A DNA stretch of 40,400 nucleotides, taken from the NCBI GenBank assembly GCA_020718645.1, contig DYRQ01000003.1:18090-58489 (forward strand), read 5' to 3'. Positions 22,227-29,994 of the stretch are shown piece after piece. Each line of letters begins with the position of its first letter. Within the stretch, counting starts at the first letter, position 1. The position numbers were made by a program, and so were the translations under genes. The stretch comes from Verrucomicrobium spinosum (GTDB taxonomy: Bacteria; Verrucomicrobiota; Verrucomicrobiia; JADLBR01; JAIBCM01). The notes under the pieces are model-generated. The model was not told the origin of the DNA and made no database searches. It was given only the letters and a program-made list of their open reading frames with translations.

Positions 22227-22571
22227 TCAAACCAAATTCAATTTGATAATCCATCCGACCACTTTGATCAGGATGTAATCGAAGGCACTGGTATAGGCAC
22301 CCAAGAGCAGCATGGACACTATGACGACCACAGTGGAGTCAATGAGTTCCTTGTAGCGGCGCATCCCCTTTTGCATGGGATCCCATGGCCAAGTGCATTT
22401 GGCAAGTTCTGTGCGAACTTCGCCCACGAACTTGGAAACGGGCTTGCGTTGCACCACGAGCCAGAAAGTCAGGCCGATGATCGTAACATGCCAGAAAATC
22501 GCAGAAACCCAGTGTTCCGAGAACCACCGGGCATACGAATCTAAACTGACCGCAGCGAGGACTATGACCAT
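22227..22571 (-). CDS. secE: Preprotein translocase subunit SecE
   Basis: SecE is the small essential subunit of the SecYEG channel. The C-terminal half has the family core: 'KFVGEVRTELAKCTWPW', an amphipathic helix with 'RYKELIDSTVVVIV', then a final membrane helix. At 114 aa it also has an upstream hydrophobic helix (about residues 23-40, FWHVTIIGLTFWLVVQR), so it resembles multi-span forms rather than the ~60-aa single-span SecE of many bacteria. The gene follows tRNA-Trp by 38 nt and precedes nusG. Confidence 0.93.
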   Translation of the reverse strand: MVIVLAAVSLDSYARWFSEHWVSAIFWHVTIIGLTFWLVVQRKPVSKFVGEVRTELAKCTWPWDPMQKGMRRYKELIDSTVVVIVSMLLLGAYTSAFDYILIKVVGWIIKLNLV

Positions 22572-22609
22572 GTTAACTATACTCTCTCTATACTCACACT
22601 AATAAGATG

Positions 22610-22682
22610 CAGGAGAGACAGGAATCGAACCTGCAACCCGCGGTTTTGGAGACCGCTGCTCTACCAGTTGAGCTACTCTCCT
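22610..22682 (-). tRNA. trnW: tRNA-Trp (CCA)
   Basis: The cloverleaf has acceptor stem AGGAGAG/CTCTCCT, D arm TAGCTCAACTGGTAGAGCA, anticodon stem-loop GCGGT-CTCCAAA-ACCGC with anticodon CCA, and T arm GGTTCGAATCC. The discriminator base is G, as expected for tRNA-Trp. CCA is not encoded. It lies between tuf and secE, an arrangement conserved in Chlamydia and related bacteria, and must be cut from a common transcript. Confidence 0.97.
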
Positions 22683-22702
22683 AGAAATCCAGCGGGACAA
22701 TA

Positions 22703-22731
22703 CGCCCAGCCCCCTTGCGGCGGGCTGGGCG
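22703..22731 (-). promoter_or_regulatory. Strong hairpin between tuf and tRNA-Trp
   Basis: A perfect 10-bp GC stem (CGCCCAGCCC with GGGCTGGGCG) with a 9-nt loop lies just past the tuf stop. No U-run follows on the minus strand, so it is more likely a partial terminator or RNA-processing/stability element that sets tuf mRNA above the rest of the operon. Confidence 0.6.
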
Positions 22732-22753
22732 AGTCTCCCTGTGAACTGTCTTT

Positions 22754-23947
22754 TTATTCGATGATTTCGGACACGCGACCCGCACCCACCGTCTTACCAC
22801 CCTCGCGGATAGCGAAGCGGATGGTCTTCTCCATGGCGACGGGCTGGAGCAACTCGACCTCTACGGTCAGGTTGTCACCCGGCATCACCATTTCGACATT
22901 CTCGGGCAACTTGATCGTGCCGGTCACATCCGTGGTGCGGAAGTAGAACTGCGGACGGTAGTTGGTGAAGAACGGGGTATGACGGCCACCTTCTTCTTTA
23001 CTCAGAACATAAACCTCTGCCTTGAATTTTTTGTGAGGCTTGATCGAACCAGTCTTGGCAAGCACTTGGCCACGCTCGATGTCGGTCTTCTTGACGCCGC
23101 GCAGTAGCACGCCGACATTGTCGCCGGCTTCAGCGCTATCAAGGAGCTTGCGGAACATTTCGATGTCTGTGACGGTGGTCTTGACCGTGGGACGAATGCC
23201 GACGATCTCGATTTCTTCCATTTTCTTGAGGACACCACGCTCGACACGGCCAGTGGCGACAGTGCCACGACCTTCAATGTTGAACACATCTTCGACAGCC
23301 ATCAAGAACGGCATGTCTTTCGGACGCTCAGGCATCGGAATGTAGCTGTCAACAGCTTCCATCAGATCGTGGATGCACTTGGCTTTGCCTGCTGTATCAT
23401 CAGGGGCGGAAAGCGCTTCGGTGGCGGAACCTTTGACAATGGGGATTTTGTCGCCAGGGAACTCATACTGAGTGAGAAGTTCGCGAACTTCCATCTCGAC
23501 GAGTTCGAGGAGATCTTTGTCATCCACCATGTCGCATTTGTTCAAAAATACAACGAGGGCAGGCACACCTACTTGGCGGGCGAGCAGGATGTGCTCACGC
23601 GTCTGAGGCATCGGGCCGTCGGCCGCGCTCACCACGAGGATGGCGCCGTCCATCTGGGCTGCACCTGTGATCATGTTCTTAATGTAGTCAGCATGACCCG
23701 GGCAGTCCACATGCGCGTAGTGTCGCTTGTCGGTCTGGTATTCCACATGCGCGGTGTTAATTGTGATACCGCGCTCCTTCTCTTCGGGTGCCGCGTCAAT
23801 TTGATCGTAGGCACGGGCTTCGGCCATACCTTTTTTCGACAACACCGTAGTGATGGCGGCCGTGAGGCTGGTTTTACCGTGATCCACGTGGCCGATGGTT
23901 CCGATATTGACATGAGGCTTATCCCTCTTGAACTGCTCCTTAGCCAT
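22754..23947 (-). CDS. tuf: Elongation factor Tu
   Basis: EF-Tu is the GTPase that delivers aminoacyl-tRNA to the ribosome. It is 397 aa long, with the P-loop GHVDHGKT (residues 18-25), '[12 protein letters not shown]', 'NKCDMVDD' and the C-terminal '[16 protein letters not shown]'-like ending (here '[20 protein letters not shown]'). All key GTP-binding residues are present. It lies between tRNA-Thr and tRNA-Trp at the head of the secE-rpoC operon. Confidence 0.99.
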   Translation of the reverse strand: MAKEQFKRDKPHVNIGTIGHVDHGKTSLTAAITTVLSKKGMAEARAYDQIDAAPEEKERGITINTAHVEYQTDKRHYAHVDCPGHADYIKNMITGAAQMDGAILVVSAADGPMPQTREHILLARQVGVPALVVFLNKCDMVDDKDLLELVEMEVRELLTQYEFPGDKIPIVKGSATEALSAPDDTAGKAKCIHDLMEAVDSYIPMPERPKDMPFLMAVEDVFNIEGRGTVATGRVERGVLKKMEEIEIVGIRPTVKTTVTDIEMFRKLLDSAEAGDNVGVLLRGVKKTDIERGQVLAKTGSIKPHKKFKAEVYVLSKEEGGRHTPFFTNYRPQFYFRTTDVTGTIKLPENVEMVMPGDNLTVEVELLQPVAMEKTIRFAIREGGKTVGAGRVSEIIE

Positions 23948-24043
23948 ATTCTCTCAAAACTCCTGTTTGCTGCTATGTAATAGTTTTCCGCTCATTTTTT
24001 CCATGTCTGAGGCCGCTTTTTAAGCTGTGTCAGCTGAAAAAAC

Positions 24044-24116
24044 AGCCCACGATCGGGTTTGAACCGACGACCTCGTCCTTACCAAGGACGTGCTCTGCCA
24101 ACTGAGCTACGTGGGC
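24044..24116 (-). tRNA. trnT: tRNA-Thr (GGT)
   Basis: The cloverleaf has acceptor stem GCCCACG/CGTGGGC, D arm TAGCTCAGTTGGCAGAGCA, anticodon stem-loop CGTCC-TTGGTAA-GGACG with anticodon GGT, and T arm GGTTCAAACCC. The discriminator base is U; CCA is not encoded. It is the first visible gene of the tuf operon, about 97 bp upstream of the tuf start. Confidence 0.97.
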
Positions 24117-24259
24117 AGACCTACATTTCCACCACCTCCGCTTGTGCGGTATAAGCGACGAATAACAAGCCGCCCTGCGATTCCCCCCTGTCTCTCGACG
24201 GAAGATTGCCCAGGTTGAACATGGTTCGCTGCCTAGTGCGATAAAAATGTCTGGTTAGC

Positions 24260-24284
24260 AAAGAGGATGCCGAAACTTTGTCAA
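24260..24284 (-). promoter_or_regulatory. Candidate promoter of the tRNA-Thr/tuf/rpo operon
   Basis: On the minus strand a perfect -35 TTGACA (plus-strand TGTCAA, 24279-24284) stands about 160 bp before tRNA-Thr. The -10 at the expected distance is poor (TTTGCT or TTGCTA), so the assignment is tentative. Confidence 0.35.
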
Positions 24285-24379
24285 GGATTTTATCTAGTTT
24301 TTCTCAAAACAGTGTTCCTATGGGTATGGCAATCGGGCAGCAGAGGTTCTAGCACCCGTTGCTGAGTGCGTGGTGAGCT

Positions 24380-24427
24380 TGTTGGCAGACAGCAACAGAG
24401 ACGGCTATGAGGATATTGTTGGCAACA
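24380..24427 (+). promoter_or_regulatory. Two TGTTG/CAACA inverted repeats before the signalling operon
   Basis: TGTTG-N8-CAACA (24380-24397) and TGTTG-N1-CAACA (24417-24427) stand 37 bp apart, each inside a direct repeat TTGTTGGCA. The second overlaps the -35 of the candidate promoter. They look like operator sites, perhaps for the response regulator encoded at the end of the operon. Confidence 0.45.
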
Positions 24428-24447
24428 GACAGAAATACCATTAATAT
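24419..24447 (+). promoter_or_regulatory. Candidate promoter of the four-gene signalling operon
   Basis: TTGGCA-N17-TAATAT, with the -10 ending 11 bp before ATG 24459. If used, the mRNA would have a leader of only a few bases, which would fit the lack of an SD before this start. Confidence 0.4.
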
Positions 24448-24458
24448 GTCGGCCAATC

Positions 24459-26645
24459 ATGATGTTTGTGCGCACTTATTGCCGCCTCCTTTCGGGGCTG
24501 ATGTTCGGGGTGTTCGCCCTCTTGGTTCCCTGCCTATCGGCGCACGCTGACCTCGGCAAAAAAGCCGAGCCTACTAAAGTGCGTTTGCAACTGAAATGGA
24601 AGCACCAGTTCCAGTTTGCTGGTTATTATGCAGCGATTGAAAACGGCTACTACAAAGAGGCTGGCCTAGAGGTGGATCTCATCGAGGCAGCAGAGTCTGT
24701 CCCCCCGCATAAAAATGTGCTGACTGGGAGAGCTGACTTTGGGATCGAGGGAATCGAACTCCTGAAGCTCTATTCTTCTGGGCACGATGTGGTCATGCTC
24801 GCCCCCATATTCCAGAGCACCGCCCATGTCATTATCGCCCGAACGGACAGCCAGATCCACTCTTTGCAAGATCTCGCAAAAAAGCCTGGCATGATCAACA
24901 TTGCTGTGGCTGAAGAACTTTTTCTCCTCCGAAACGGTGATGCTTTTAACCAGCCTGATCGAACGCGGAACCACTCCTACACCCTCGACCCTTTCATTAG
25001 CGGTGAGGTTGCTTACATGTCAGCTTACACCTCGAACGAACCGTTCTTGCTGCAACAGCTCGGTATCCCTTTCCGCATATTACCCAATCCCAGCACCATG
25101 AGCAGCTTCTACGGGGATTGCCTTTATACCACTGGGCGGTTCCTGCAAGCCAACCCTGAGCTGGCTCACCGCTTTGTGGAAGCCAGTCTCAAGGGCTGGA
25201 GGTTCGCTCTCGAAAACCCTGACGAAGTCTTGCAGATCATCCAGCGAAAATACCAGACTCACAAGAGTCAGGAACACCTCCTGTTTGAAGCTCAGGAGTT
25301 ATCTCGCCTCATCAACCCCACCCTGGTTCCCGTAGGATTCTCGAACCCTGATCGCTGGGAGGCAACCGCCGATGCCTTACTGAAAGCTGGCGTGCTCCAC
25401 GCCCCTTTAGATTTGACAGGGTTTCTCTATGTTCCCACCAGCTATGTGATCCCCCCATGGGCCATCCCCATTACCGCTGCCAGTGTTTTGGCGGCGACTG
25501 TCATGGGCATTATTGTGCGCAAGCACCAAACCGTAGGGCGCCTGCTCCGCAGGGAGATTGCGGAGCGCAGCGCTGCTGAGGACAAACTACGGCAGAGCGA
25601 GCTGCGGTATCGTCTGTTGGCAGAGAACGCCTCTGACCTCATCTGGACGACCAATACTGCTGGCCAGATCACCTATGTGAGCCCTTCTCTTTTTCCTCTG
25701 CTCGGATACACGCAAGAACAGGGGCTGCAGATGGCATGGAAAGATCTGGTTTCCCAACATTCTCTCGATGCTGTGGAAACCCATTTTCACCAAACGCAAT
25801 CGCCCGACGCCAACTCGCCGCGAACCCACCATAGCATCGAGGTGCTCATGAAACGATGCGATGGCACTGGTGTCTGGACCGAGTGGATAGCCCACCTCTA
25901 CCACGACGCTGTCGGGGATGCCCAGGGCATCCTGTGTGTCGCCCGCAATATCGAGGAACGCCGGCGCGACGAGAAACGACTCTGGGCGAAGCTCCGCTAC
26001 GAGCAGGGTTTGTCCGATTTCGCCAAGGCACTCCAGTTGGTCGAATCGGGACGCTCGCCGATTGAAGAGTCTCTCCAGCACCTCCAGTCCACCCTACATG
26101 TCAGCAGGGCTTATATCTTCGATATCATCGAGCACCCTGACAGTGGCCCGTGTTGGCGGCACCTCCATGAAGCCTGCGCGGCTGATATAGAGCCGCATAT
26201 ACAGAATCCCGATCTTCAGGCTGTCCCATTCTCCGCATTGCCCCACTGGCTCCAAACCATGAAATCTGGCAGGTGCGTCCAAGGCCCAGTCGCCTCACTT
26301 CTTGACCCAGAAAAAACCATGCTGGACAGACTGGGTATCCTCTCGATCTACTGCCTCCCGATCATGGTGGACGGCACTTGGTTTGGGTTCCTGGGCGTGG
26401 ACGAATACACAACCGCCCGAGTCTGGAATGATGCCGAGAACCGGCTCCTGCAGACAGCTACAGACATGTTGCAGCTCTACTACAGCCGCAGGCGGGCCAA
26501 CAAGGAAATGATGAAAGCTCTCGAAGATCTGCGCGAGAATAACAGATTCATGACTGGGCGCGAGCTGCGCATCCTCGATCTCAAACAAGAAATCAACAGC
26601 CTGATGTCCGAGCTGGGGCGACCGAAAAAATACGATGAAGCCTAG
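24459..26645 (+). CDS. Kinase-less sensor: NMT1/THI5-like domain, PAS, GAF
   Basis: This 728-residue protein has a signal peptide (cleavage after about AHA, residue 30). A periplasmic substrate-binding-like domain of the NMT1/THI5 type follows (about 38-310; 'LQLKWKHQFQFAGYYAAIENGYYKEAGLEVD' region), then a membrane helix (about 334-352), a PAS domain (380-500) and a GAF-like domain (515-680). It ends in a charged helix 'MTGRELRILDLKQEINSL', a segment usually found next to kinase domains. No HisKA, HATPase, GGDEF or EAL domain is present. The known NMT1-like domains bind pyrimidine or sulfonate-like ligands; the ligand here is unknown. It overlaps the next gene, a hybrid kinase, by 11 bp, so it probably signals to it directly. 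Weak or no SD. Confidence 0.85.
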   Translation: MMFVRTYCRLLSGLMFGVFALLVPCLSAHADLGKKAEPTKVRLQLKWKHQFQFAGYYAAIENGYYKEAGLEVDLIEAAESVPPHKNVLTGRADFGIEGIELLKLYSSGHDVVMLAPIFQSTAHVIIARTDSQIHSLQDLAKKPGMINIAVAEELFLLRNGDAFNQPDRTRNHSYTLDPFISGEVAYMSAYTSNEPFLLQQLGIPFRILPNPSTMSSFYGDCLYTTGRFLQANPELAHRFVEASLKGWRFALENPDEVLQIIQRKYQTHKSQEHLLFEAQELSRLINPTLVPVGFSNPDRWEATADALLKAGVLHAPLDLTGFLYVPTSYVIPPWAIPITAASVLAATVMGIIVRKHQTVGRLLRREIAERSAAEDKLRQSELRYRLLAENASDLIWTTNTAGQITYVSPSLFPLLGYTQEQGLQMAWKDLVSQHSLDAVETHFHQTQSPDANSPRTHHSIEVLMKRCDGTGVWTEWIAHLYHDAVGDAQGILCVARNIEERRRDEKRLWAKLRYEQGLSDFAKALQLVESGRSPIEESLQHLQSTLHVSRAYIFDIIEHPDSGPCWRHLHEACAADIEPHIQNPDLQAVPFSALPHWLQTMKSGRCVQGPVASLLDPEKTMLDRLGILSIYCLPIMVDGTWFGFLGVDEYTTARVWNDAENRLLQTATDMLQLYYSRRRANKEMMKALEDLRENNRFMTGRELRILDLKQEINSLMSELGRPKKYDEA

Positions 26646-29600
26646 CCACATCTCCCCTGAGAGTCCCAAGCACCGAGCCGACCCTAGGGTAGTGGTTGCG
26701 GTTTGCGCTGCCTTCCTCACTGTCGCCGCCCTCGTATCTGTGACCGCCTCAGCTACTCTTTGGCAAATGTCGCGGCAGTTGCTTGATAAACATTTTTCCT
26801 CATCCACCCTGCTCACACGCCTAGCTGTTGAGCACTCGAAAAAACAGCTTTCCGAGAGCGCCGACGCTCTAGCCAAACACCTTTCCTTACCCCGCCTACC
26901 CGACAAGACTCCACGGGTGTCCACCCCCCCTTTCCCTCCCGACCTACCTGAATTGTCCGTGCATATGGTGGCTTGCATTAATAGCGAAGGCTCTCTGCTT
27001 TTCTGCCACCATGTAGATCCTGATACACGGGAGGTTTACCCCGCGCCTACCACCCTGCTCGATCAATCCATCTCCCGAGCCAGAGAGATGATCTCCCAAG
27101 GCATATTCTCGCCGATCAGCTTCGCCGTGTGGGAAAACAGGATTCTGGCATTCGCCGTGCGAGAAATACCCGCCAAACCCGGCATAGATCCGAGTTACTG
27201 CATCGTGTTACGCTGGTTCAGCAGCAGAGATTTTCCTGTGCTCGAACAGGTGACCGGCATCTTGATCCAACCCGAGAGCCTCTCCTCTGTTTACCCCAGC
27301 AAATACAGCGTCACCTACCCAGACGAATTTCACCCGGGACGCATTATCGCCTTCCGCTCTTCGCAAACGAGAGTGTCGTTTACCCACACTCGCCATCTGG
27401 GGCTGCTCTGGTTATTGAGCATGGTCTCTGCTCTCCTATGTGCCGCCGGGACGCTCTACTGCCTGCATCGGTTCGTATGGCAGCGGGTGGAACGCCTCGT
27501 AGCCGCCAAGATTTCTTCCGGCTCTGTTTTCCTCGATACCTGTCGGATGGAATCAGCAGGCTCGGATCCCATATCTCGTTTGGCTGCTTCCTTGGCGACT
27601 GGTTCTACATCCGCTCCGAACACCTCTTCTCAGTCTGTAGTCCGAGACGACCTTTACCGGCGTTTTTTTCAATCAGCCCCCGTGATGTTGCTGGTTCTGG
27701 ATCGCACGGATCGCATTCTCCAGCTTAACAGACCACTCTTGGCCGAACTCACGGCTGACCCGGATGAACTGATCGGCAAAAAACTCACTGATCTATTTAC
27801 CACCGCGAGTGTCCAGCTATGGCAAGAGGACACACGCAGTCGGTTCTGGAGGCTGGGCACTATCCGGGATGCAAAGCTGACCGTGACGCGCAGAGATGGC
27901 ACCTCTTTTCCTGCCATACTCGACGGCGATACGGCACTGGGCTCAGAAGGAGAAATGGTTGCCCTTTTATCCATCAGGAACATGGCGGGTAAAATCGAGG
28001 AAGAAGAAGAACTTAAGATCAGTGAGCAGCGGCTGCGATTTTTCTTCGATCTCCCGTTTATCGGCATGGCTATCACCACGCCACTGATCCACTCTTGGGT
28101 GCAGTTCAACCCGCGGCTGCGGGAGATGTTTGGCTACTCAGCCGTTGAATTGGTTCGCTTGACTTGGGAGCAGCTCACGCATCCGGACGACCGTATGGCA
28201 GACCAGTTGGCTCGGGAACAAATGCTCGCTGGACAGGCTGAGGCGCATCTTTGCGACAAACGATTTATCAGGAAAGACGGTTCCACATTCCACGCTATGT
28301 CGCATACCCGCGTCATCCGAAGACCAGATGGCTCCGTGCAGTTTTTTGCCACCATCATTCAAGACATCAGCGAACAAAAAGAACGAGAGAGACAGCTCCG
28401 GGATTTACTCCAGACCAATGAGAATAACCGCAAAGCCATGCTGAACCTGATACGAGACTCCGAGAGAGCCCGTGAAGAACTCCAAGCCGCCAAAGAGACC
28501 GCGGATAAAGCCAGCCGAGCCAAAGGGGATTTCTTGGCCGTGATGAGCCACGAAATCCGGACTCCGATGAACGGCATACTCGGCATGACCCAGGCGCTCC
28601 AGCGCTCCGTGCTCACTCCCGCGCAACAGTCATTGGCAAACACTCTGTGTGAAAGCTCTGAGTCTCTCCTCTCCATCCTCAACGATGTCCTCGACCTCTC
28701 GAAAATTGACGTTGGCCGTGTCATTCTGGAAGCAATTCCTTTCCCGCTCTCCGAGCCGGTCTCTCTGTGTACCGATTTTTTCAGAACCAAAGCCATTGAG
28801 AAAAACCTCTCCCTCCAATTGAGCCTTGATCCTTCCCTGCCAGACACCGTCGTTGGGGATCCAGCGCGCTTGAGACAGATTTTACTGAACCTCATCGGCA
28901 ATGCCGTCAAATTTACCCATGCAGGCTCTGTCACTATCTCAGCCAAGAAAAAAGCTGAGGGCGCTGGGTGGATCTCAATCCTATTTTCAGTAAAGGACAC
29001 CGGGATCGGAATCCCAGCTGAAGCCCTAGAACGCATCTTTCAGAAATTTGAACAAGCAGACGCCTCGACCACTCGTTCATTCGGCGGCACTGGTCTTGGT
29101 CTCGCCATTTGCAAAAATCTCGTCGAACTCATGCAGGGGAGCATCAGTGTGGAAAGCCAGCTTGGTGCCGGATCCAACTTCCAATTCCATGTCACGCTCG
29201 GCACGGCACCCCACGACACAGAAACTCCTCCTCCTATTCGAAAAAGCCGGACCTTCGAAATACTACAACCCTCAAAAAAACTCAAAATCCTCTGCGCTGA
29301 AGATATCCCCACCAACCAGAGAGTGGCTCAACTCCAAGTCGAATCTATCGGCCATGAGATACACTTGGTAGCAAACGGTGCAGAAGCCATCCGTGAACTC
29401 TCAACTAACCGCTATGATGTCGTTCTGATGGATATCCGAATGCCCGAGTTGGACGGCGTAGATGCCACGCGTATCATCCGCGACCCTCAGTCGCCAGTGC
29501 TCGATCACAACATTCCGATTATAGCTCTGACAGCAAACACCTCCACCGAAGAAAAAAACACTTTTTTTGAGGCGGGCATGAACGACTTTCTCCCCAAGCC

Positions 29601-29994
29601 AATCAGGGAGGAAGACCTATTCCTCTGCCTCGAGCGTATCGCCACTCCGAGCGGTCCAGATTCTCTGTGCGATCATGAAGCCACCCCTATGGATCAGCTC
29701 GATGAGGAGATTGCTCAAGAAGTGGCACAGGTTTTCGAAGAGACGGTGCCGGACACCCTGTCGCAATTCTGCCAAGCCATCACTGAATCTAGTTGGAAGG
29801 AGGCTGCCAGATTGGCTCACGGGCTCAGATCTCCCTGCGCCATGTTCGGGTTCCAAGCCGCAGCAGCCCTGTGTAAAAAAGTCGAACTGCTCTGCGACAC
29901 CCAACCGCCAGAGGGTATCGGCACATTATCTTCGGAGTTTTGCTCTGCGATCACGGATTGTGTAAAACAGCTCAAGCTCCGAGGCTCTCCATGA
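26635..29994 (+). CDS. Hybrid sensor histidine kinase with REC and HPt domains
   Basis: This 1119-residue membrane kinase has a helix at about 18-42, a periplasmic CHASE-like sensor region to about 255, a second helix (257-280), and two PAS domains (about 340-450 and 464-580). A HisKA domain carries the phospho-His in SHEIRTPMNG (His 639). The HATPase domain has N box 'LLNLIGNAVKFTH' and G boxes 'DTGIGIP' and 'GTGLGLAI'. A receiver with 'VVLMDIRMPELDG' (Asp 933) and a C-terminal HPt domain with AHGLRSP (His 1062) complete it. All phosphotransfer residues are present, so a full His-Asp-His relay sits in one chain. It overlaps the previous gene by 11 bp and the next by ATGA. Whether its HPt passes phosphate to the NarL regulator is inference. 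Confidence 0.93.
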   Translation: MKPSHISPESPKHRADPRVVVAVCAAFLTVAALVSVTASATLWQMSRQLLDKHFSSSTLLTRLAVEHSKKQLSESADALAKHLSLPRLPDKTPRVSTPPFPPDLPELSVHMVACINSEGSLLFCHHVDPDTREVYPAPTTLLDQSISRAREMISQGIFSPISFAVWENRILAFAVREIPAKPGIDPSYCIVLRWFSSRDFPVLEQVTGILIQPESLSSVYPSKYSVTYPDEFHPGRIIAFRSSQTRVSFTHTRHLGLLWLLSMVSALLCAAGTLYCLHRFVWQRVERLVAAKISSGSVFLDTCRMESAGSDPISRLAASLATGSTSAPNTSSQSVVRDDLYRRFFQSAPVMLLVLDRTDRILQLNRPLLAELTADPDELIGKKLTDLFTTASVQLWQEDTRSRFWRLGTIRDAKLTVTRRDGTSFPAILDGDTALGSEGEMVALLSIRNMAGKIEEEEELKISEQRLRFFFDLPFIGMAITTPLIHSWVQFNPRLREMFGYSAVELVRLTWEQLTHPDDRMADQLAREQMLAGQAEAHLCDKRFIRKDGSTFHAMSHTRVIRRPDGSVQFFATIIQDISEQKERERQLRDLLQTNENNRKAMLNLIRDSERAREELQAAKETADKASRAKGDFLAVMSHEIRTPMNGILGMTQALQRSVLTPAQQSLANTLCESSESLLSILNDVLDLSKIDVGRVILEAIPFPLSEPVSLCTDFFRTKAIEKNLSLQLSLDPSLPDTVVGDPARLRQILLNLIGNAVKFTHAGSVTISAKKKAEGAGWISILFSVKDTGIGIPAEALERIFQKFEQADASTTRSFGGTGLGLAICKNLVELMQGSISVESQLGAGSNFQFHVTLGTAPHDTETPPPIRKSRTFEILQPSKKLKILCAEDIPTNQRVAQLQVESIGHEIHLVANGAEAIRELSTNRYDVVLMDIRMPELDGVDATRIIRDPQSPVLDHNIPIIALTANTSTEEKNTFFEAGMNDFLPKPIREEDLFLCLERIATPSGPDSLCDHEATPMDQLDEEIAQEVAQVFEETVPDTLSQFCQAITESSWKEAARLAHGLRSPCAMFGFQAAAALCKKVELLCDTQPPEGIGTLSSEFCSAITDCVKQLKLRGSP

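Larger units (their letters stand above)
24117..24458. other. Gene-free divergent control region
   Basis: No convincing ORF or RNA gene is seen in these 342 bp. The region separates the minus-strand tuf operon from the plus-strand signalling operon. It holds the TTGACA element described above, a small hairpin CGCTT/AAGCG (24139-24157) in the presumed tuf leader, and on the right side the TGTTG/CAACA repeats and a possible plus-strand promoter. Confidence 0.6.

Noticed and set aside
26600-26660. Possible frameshift splitting one sensor kinase into two genes at the 11-bp overlap
   Set aside because: The first protein ends after a natural charged helix and the second begins with its own membrane helix and sensor domain, so two genes are more likely.
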